Shown here: piece after piece, positions 59,071 through 64,000 of the stretch
Layout of the letters: each line of letters starts with the position of its first letter
Position numbering within the stretch: position 1 is the stretch's first letter
Assembly: GCA_029204225.1 (NCBI GenBank)
Contig: CM055098.1
Coordinates: 9,606,746-9,670,745 of the forward strand
Source: Diphasiastrum complanatum
Taxonomy: Eukaryota; Streptophyta; Lycopodiopsida; Lycopodiales; Lycopodiaceae
Direction of reading: 5' to 3'
Length of the DNA: 64,000 nucleotides
Notes under the pieces: model-generated
What the model saw: only the letters and a program-made list of their open reading frames with translations
Databases searched by the model: none
What the model was told of the DNA's origin: nothing
Translations under genes and position numbers: made by a program

Positions 59071-59834
59071 AAGAACACTCAAGTACAACAATGAAAAGAA
59101 GAAGCAGGTCCAACAACAAGCAAATGTTGTCTCAACCAGTTACTCAATCCAACATGAAGAGAAAGATGAAGTTGCCTTCTTGACCAAGGTCAAAAATCTT
59201 CAGGATATCGATTTCTGGTACTTGGAATCCGAAACAGCACAACACATGACTTACCATCGGGACTAGTTCCAAAGCTACAAGTGCAACTTGGAGACAACTC
59301 ATTACATTCCATTGAAGGTGAAAGAACAGTCAAGGTCGAATTTCAGAAAGGTGATTTTAGGTTGTTGTCCAATGTTTTACATATTTCAAACCTTACCAAA
59401 AATCTTCTCTTAGTTGGCATAATCACAGATCTGGGTCGGAAAGTCAAACTTGACACAAACGGCTGCACCATTTTTGACAAGTCCCGGAAGGTTTTAGCTT
59501 TCAGGAGAAGAAGTGAAAACCTTTACAAACTCAGCCACTACAATTCTTCTAATTGTCAAGTTCTATATACAACCACTTCTGAATCATTTGATATATTTTG
59601 GCATTACAGATTAGGCCATTTAAATTCCAATTGTATTCAGCAAATGTCAAACATAATTTAGTACAAGATCTATCTTTCATTAGCAAATCGAACTCTTCAT
59701 GTAAAAGTTGTATTATCAGCAAGCATGTTAAAGGTCCAATTATATCTGATTCAATATGTTCTTCTAGAAATTTGCTAGATCTTGTACACAGATATTTGTG
59801 GCCCGATGTTGTAGCAAACACAAATTGTTATTAG
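59071..59834 (+). pseudogene. Copia M protease and start of integrase
   Basis: The protease loop reads FWYLESETAQHMT, with Glu replacing the catalytic Asp and Glu replacing Gly, so it should be inactive. The frame 59281-59661 holds LLSNVLHISNLTKNLL and HYRLGHLNSNCIQQM. After a frame change SSCKSCIISKHVKGPI and LDLVHRYLW give the integrase start. Integrase stops there. Confidence 0.8.
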
Positions 59835-60021
59835 TATACTCATATTAGTGAACGTTATCTTACCAAAGTCATATGTCTTAAGCGTAGTTAATAATCCATA
59901 TCTTGATAGAACTTCAATTTAGCTTTTTGCTAAATTCAATTTTGATCTCAATTTTAATAAAAAACATCCTAATGATGGAAATTATTTGATCAATTATCCC
60001 ATTTATAACTTTCACTAGAAT

Positions 60022-60078
60022 TGAGATGTGTAGCGGAAGTGGAGCAGGTGGTCGATGGATCAGAAGTGCAACAATTAT
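60022..60078 (-). repeat. Inverted copy of the end of LTR M
   Basis: GGAAGTGGAGCAGGTGGTCG, with its flanks ATGATGGATCAGAAGTGCAAC-like sequence, is the reverse complement of 58240-58296 with only a few mismatches. Lies between copia M and gypsy N. Confidence 0.8.
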
Positions 60079-61215
60079 TAGCATCTTCGGTTTTTTCAAC
60101 GTAATATGTAGCTGGATCAACATAGTCGGGGTCAACGTAGTGAGCAGGTGCTTGTGGCTAAGGTTGATTTACTACATAAGGTTGTCTAGGTGGATACTGA
60201 TGTGGGCCTGGAGATTGTGGGTGAAATTGTCTTGGTCACTGATAAGTCTGTTGGGGATTGTAAGATGGTGGACCAGGAGGTCAGGATTGCCTATACATCA
60301 GTCGTGCATTTTGCGAAAAATATGCTTTCACATGTGGGCACTTGTTGGGCACGTGTGGGCACTTGTTGGGCAATGTGGGCAGTTGTTGGCACGTGTGGGC
60401 ACTTGTTGGCACGTGTGGGCACTCGTTGGCAATATGGTTTTTAGAACAGATAGGGCACAACACATTCTCCCAAGAAGGATAGGTCTTGTCAGCCATATCT
60501 TTAAGCACTTTTTGAAAATCAGCTGTAAGCTTATCCATTTAGGCTTGCTGGGTTTTTCGCCAGGTATCCATATGATGTAACAAATCAGTGGAATTAGAAA
60601 TAGAGGTAGGCTCAATGTGTGAATCATTTTTAACGGGAGCTTTTCCCTTGTGATCATGATGATCATACTCATCATCGGAGCCTTCATCTTCTTCTCTAAT
60701 GGCGTCATCCATTACTTCTTTCAGCTGGTCGTATGAGTCGGCTGATTTAAGTTTTCTTCTGATAGATTTAGGTAAGCCTCCAAAAAGAATTTGATAGCCA
60801 TTTTTTCTGTGATTTTCTCATCAACACATTCCACCTTGAGACGCTTAAAGCGCTCAATGTAGGTGTGTACAAATTTGTCCCTTCTCATCTTGATATGGGA
60901 TACTTAAATGAAAGGGCTTTGGGTCAATTTGGAAGGTTTAAATCTTTTGGTTAGGGCTGCGGTAAGGGTTACCCATGAAACTATATTATACTCTTCAAGA
61001 TTAAGATACCCTTACTTAGCATTTCCAAGTAATATCATAGGAAATAGGCGTATTTTTTCATTCTCAAAGTATCACCATAGAATTTGCAGGCATTTTCAAA
61101 ATCTTGGAGGAATCTGATTGGGTCGGATCCTCCATCATATTTTGGTGCATCGATCCTAGGGATTCGTCGTTCAATTCATGGAGCAGGGGCATCTTCAGGT
61201 TCCTTACTCATGTCG
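60079..61215 (-). pseudogene. Gypsy N gag
   Basis: Minus strand from about 61215: DMSKEPEDAPAP, then the Retrotrans_gag domain with IPRIDAPKYDGGSDPIRFLQ, DFENACKFYGDTLRMKKYAY and later IERFKRLK-like sequence, in several frames. A linker EEDEGSDDEYDHHDHKGKAP follows, then a frame from 60538 starting MDKLTADFQKVLKDMADKTY with a knuckle CPICSKNHIANEC. Downstream is Pro/Tyr/Gln-rich. The knuckle tail is expanded by a minisatellite. Gag of this type forms particles. No pol is present. Confidence 0.7.
60329..60432. repeat. 21-bp minisatellite in gypsy N gag
   Basis: About five copies of GGGCACTTGTTGG(G)CACGTGT. On the minus strand they encode repeated CPHVPTSAHTCQQ-like and NKCPHVP segments, adding Cys and His residues right after the CCHC knuckle. 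Confidence 0.85.
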
Positions 61216-61850
61216 CCAATTGTCAGTTGTCTCGCCAGGGTGATATCACTATAAAATTACAGTATTGAGACATGAATTCAACGATAGAGAGTGATGTTGC
61301 AACGAACGCACACAAAAGGTGGTCAACAACTAGATAGGGTAAAAATGGTAACTTCTCTGGAAATTCTTGGCTCATAGAACACAATCAAAACTCGTACAGG
61401 CTTCTAAGGCCTCAAAAAATAGTTGACTTAGTCAAGGGTGTAGTGTGCGAGTTCTGAACCTCAATATTTTAATAAGAATTCAAGATCCTTGTGGTTCAGA
61501 CAAAAACATTTTTCAAAAAATTTTCTGATTTCAACCTTCAGACAAAGTTGTCCTCGCACAAGGGAAAATCAGAAAGCTGATGTTTTTCAGGTGTTGTGCA
61601 AGTGGGCGAGTTCTTCTGTGAGATTTGATGCAAAAAATCAAATAAAAATGGAAAAAATTGCTAAAAAACACTTAAAAACTCAACCAAGTGTCTTGATTCT
61701 TCCCCCTCTCTGAAATGATGTAGTACATGATCTGAAATAGAAGAGGGGATAGAAAAAAATTGGAAAGTATGAATGCAAATAAACTATAGAATGAGCAATA
61801 AAGCTAACGAAAAAGAAGAGAAAAATTTAATCAATAGAGTGAATGAAATG

Positions 61851-61866
61851 AGCGGCAACGACGCCA
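61851..61866 (-). promoter_or_regulatory. Primer binding site of gypsy N
   Basis: TGGCGTCGTTGCCGCT on the minus strand closely matches the TGGCGCCGTTGCC primer site usual in plant Ty3/gypsy elements. Gag lies about 640 bp downstream. Confidence 0.7.
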
Positions 61867-61870
61867 ATAT

Positions 61871-62600
61871 TGTACTTTTAGTTCTTCAAGTTCTACTATG
61901 GCGGTCTCCCATCTAGTAGAAGTAGAAATGATCTCAAGGTTATTATGTAGGGTGAGTACGAATAAGTTCCACTCAATTCACGGTTTCTATTGTTGCTAAG
62001 GTTTCTTCTAAGGTGGTCTCCCTACTAGAAGATACTTTTAAAAAAGTGAATTAGAAAACATCATTATGGCTGCCCCCCATCTAGTGAAAAAGCATAACAA
62101 ACATAAACAAAACTGAATTAAATCTTAAACTTAAAGTTTCTAAGTTGAATCATGATAAATGATTGTTGATAATAATTAAACTTAAATAGTAAAAGGTGTA
62201 AGTATAAGATTTTCCTAACCTTAATTTGCTTGTGGGCTTACAAAACACATGCCACCTTTATTTGAATTTACTTGTGGACTCACAAAACACATGCCACAAT
62301 AAATTCCTATGTTGGGCTAACATAAGGGACAACATTAGATCATAGAAAATCCTCAGCTTGAACAATGACACTCAAGTTGAGCAATTCATATATTATCAAA
62401 CATGATGTATACAAAAAATTATATGACATAATAAAAAATTACATTGCCCAAATTCTATCGATCTTCAATTTCGATGGATGTTCCTATGTCTTTGCATTTT
62501 ATATGCTCTTCATGCCTTGCTCTTACTTGCACATGAGAAAGTGTTTAAGTTCATTTATCTTGTAAAACTAAATCAATAAGAAATAGAAAAATGAAAATTT
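61871..62600 (-). repeat. Presumed 5' LTR of gypsy N (right end not resolved)
   Basis: It lies just upstream of the primer site on the minus strand and ends with ...AGTACA. It contains three near-copies of a CTCCCATCTAGTAGAA block (about 61905, 62015 and 62075) and two of CACAAAACACATGCCAC (about 62240, 62280). The outer boundary is unknown. Confidence 0.4.
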
Positions 62601-63044
62601 TCATATGGCATAATGTACCTTAACACAATTCAATCGCAATTGATAGTACTGAGGAAGATCGAAATGCAACATGTCTAGTTCTGATTGAATGTGATTGAGA
62701 CTCCAATCTTCCTCAACCTCAATCATAGCAAGAATGTTGTCATTTTTTTTCATTGTTATTTGAAGTTGCTCTTGATGGTTTATTGCAAAATTTTGATCTA
62801 GTGGCTTCCACTCATTTTTGCATTTTATCCATCTTCTATAATACAGCAACAAAGTGAACATTTGTTTTTCGATGTGATATCTAAATTTCATTGATGGCTT
62901 ACATATGCTGGACTCAACTTGATCATTTTGTTTTGTATCCCAACCATCATCCAACAACTCGGCGAGCATTTCATCACTCAACTCCTTACAAATAAACATT
63001 GTTTTCGTTCGCCGAACATTGCATTTGGAAAAAAAAATCAACAA
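62601..63044 (-). CDS. Unassigned 147-residue frame
   Basis: The minus-strand frame contains TMFICKELSDEMLAELLDDG and a charged helical body. A likely start is the ATG near 62999, giving about 133 residues. The codon pattern is plausible and the frame is long for such AT-rich DNA, but no domain is recognised. It may be an exon of a host or transposon gene. Confidence 0.3.
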   Translation of the reverse strand: MLIFFSKCNVRRTKTMFICKELSDEMLAELLDDGWDTKQNDQVESSICKPSMKFRYHIEKQMFTLLLYYRRWIKCKNEWKPLDQNFAINHQEQLQITMKKNDNILAMIEVEEDWSLNHIQSELDMLHFDLPQYYQLRLNCVKVHYAI

Positions 63045-63649
<605 letters not shown>

Positions 63650-64000
63650 GGATGCTCATTCATTCGTTTTTGCCTGCTTTGTTATCAAATTGAGTTCTAA
63701 TATCTCCTAATGTGAATTTGATTTTGAAGGCCATGTTGCTATGGTCCTATAGGATGTTATTGTCATAAGGAATGCAAATTTATAACTATTGGTAACGTGT
63801 ATATTATAAATTATTATACTTTTGTTTTGCATACCCATGTGCTTGACATGTCACATCTCGCTTATAATTTTCTCAAATTCATTGACTCATGTTTTTAATT
63901 GCTAGATGTATATGTGAAGGCTATGCATGTGAACAGATTTGATTAGATTCATTATACTTAAAGAGAGATGAATCTTTAAAAGTATAAGAAATACACGTTT

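Larger units (their letters stand above)
58312..59900 (+). mobile_element. Copia M: 5' part, truncated in integrase
   Basis: Primer site TGGTATCAGAGC (58312-58323), short leader, gag, protease, pre-integrase and the first integrase motif, then loss of coding near 59900. The gag N-terminus (residues about 17-95) is deleted in frame. Confidence 0.8.

Overview
The window looks like plant nuclear DNA: AT-rich, no bacterial gene structure, GT-AG introns, long dinucleotide microsatellites, and dense nested Ty1/copia retrotransposons with primer sites matching plant initiator tRNA-Met (TGGTATCAGAGC). I cannot name the species. Nearly all coding sequence belongs to mobile elements and nearly all of it is broken. 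The only candidate ordinary host gene is a short 3'-terminal exon at 1059-1142.

Layout. 1-1.2 kb: last exon of an unidentified gene. 1.97-4.14 kb: two non-autonomous hAT-like elements, each with an exact 8-bp target duplication and CATAG termini. 4.1-8.9 kb: spacer with (GA)n and (CA)n and a decayed transposon-type gene on the minus strand. 8.95-14.1 kb: copia A, with a 5' LTR and a nearly complete but frameshifted gag-pol. 14.2-15.9 kb: internally deleted copia B with a 29-G polypurine tract. 16.2-18.5 kb: a minus LTR, a CACTA-type terminus, and a minus copia remnant reduced to two LTRs around 289 bp. 19.4-19.8 kb: a ~157-bp tandem repeat. 21-22.4 kb: gypsy-type gag-protease (minus). 23.2-24.7 kb: an unclassified AT-rich block. 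24.7-27.4 kb: element E (minus), which has LTRs of copia A's family around an unusual 410-residue frame. 27.4-31.7 kb: the 5' end of copia F interrupted by copia C. 31.7-32.6 kb: a minus copia 5' end. 33.8-36 kb: the 5' half of copia J.

37-57.9 kb is the most structured part. After removal of two well-bounded minus copia insertions, K (38544-44067, duplication ATTTG) and L (48613-55205, duplication GTCCG), the remainder looks like one or more large old DNA transposons. It holds a CACTA-like terminus, pieces of a CACTA-type transposase in opposite orientations, a HAD/NIF-like phosphatase-fold gene, a Q-rich and a coiled-coil frame on the minus strand, a proline-rich frame on the plus strand, and recurring GTACCAAA arrays. 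L sits inside an open reading frame that becomes continuous when L and one duplication copy are removed.

58-62.6 kb: copia M (plus, truncated) facing gypsy N (minus, with PBS and gag). The end of the window has one unassigned frame and a (CT)n tract. The genes do not form a cooperating pathway. The region is a layered record of insertion, deletion and decay, and many stop codons are of the CAG to TAG or TGG to TAG/TGA kind expected from cytosine methylation.
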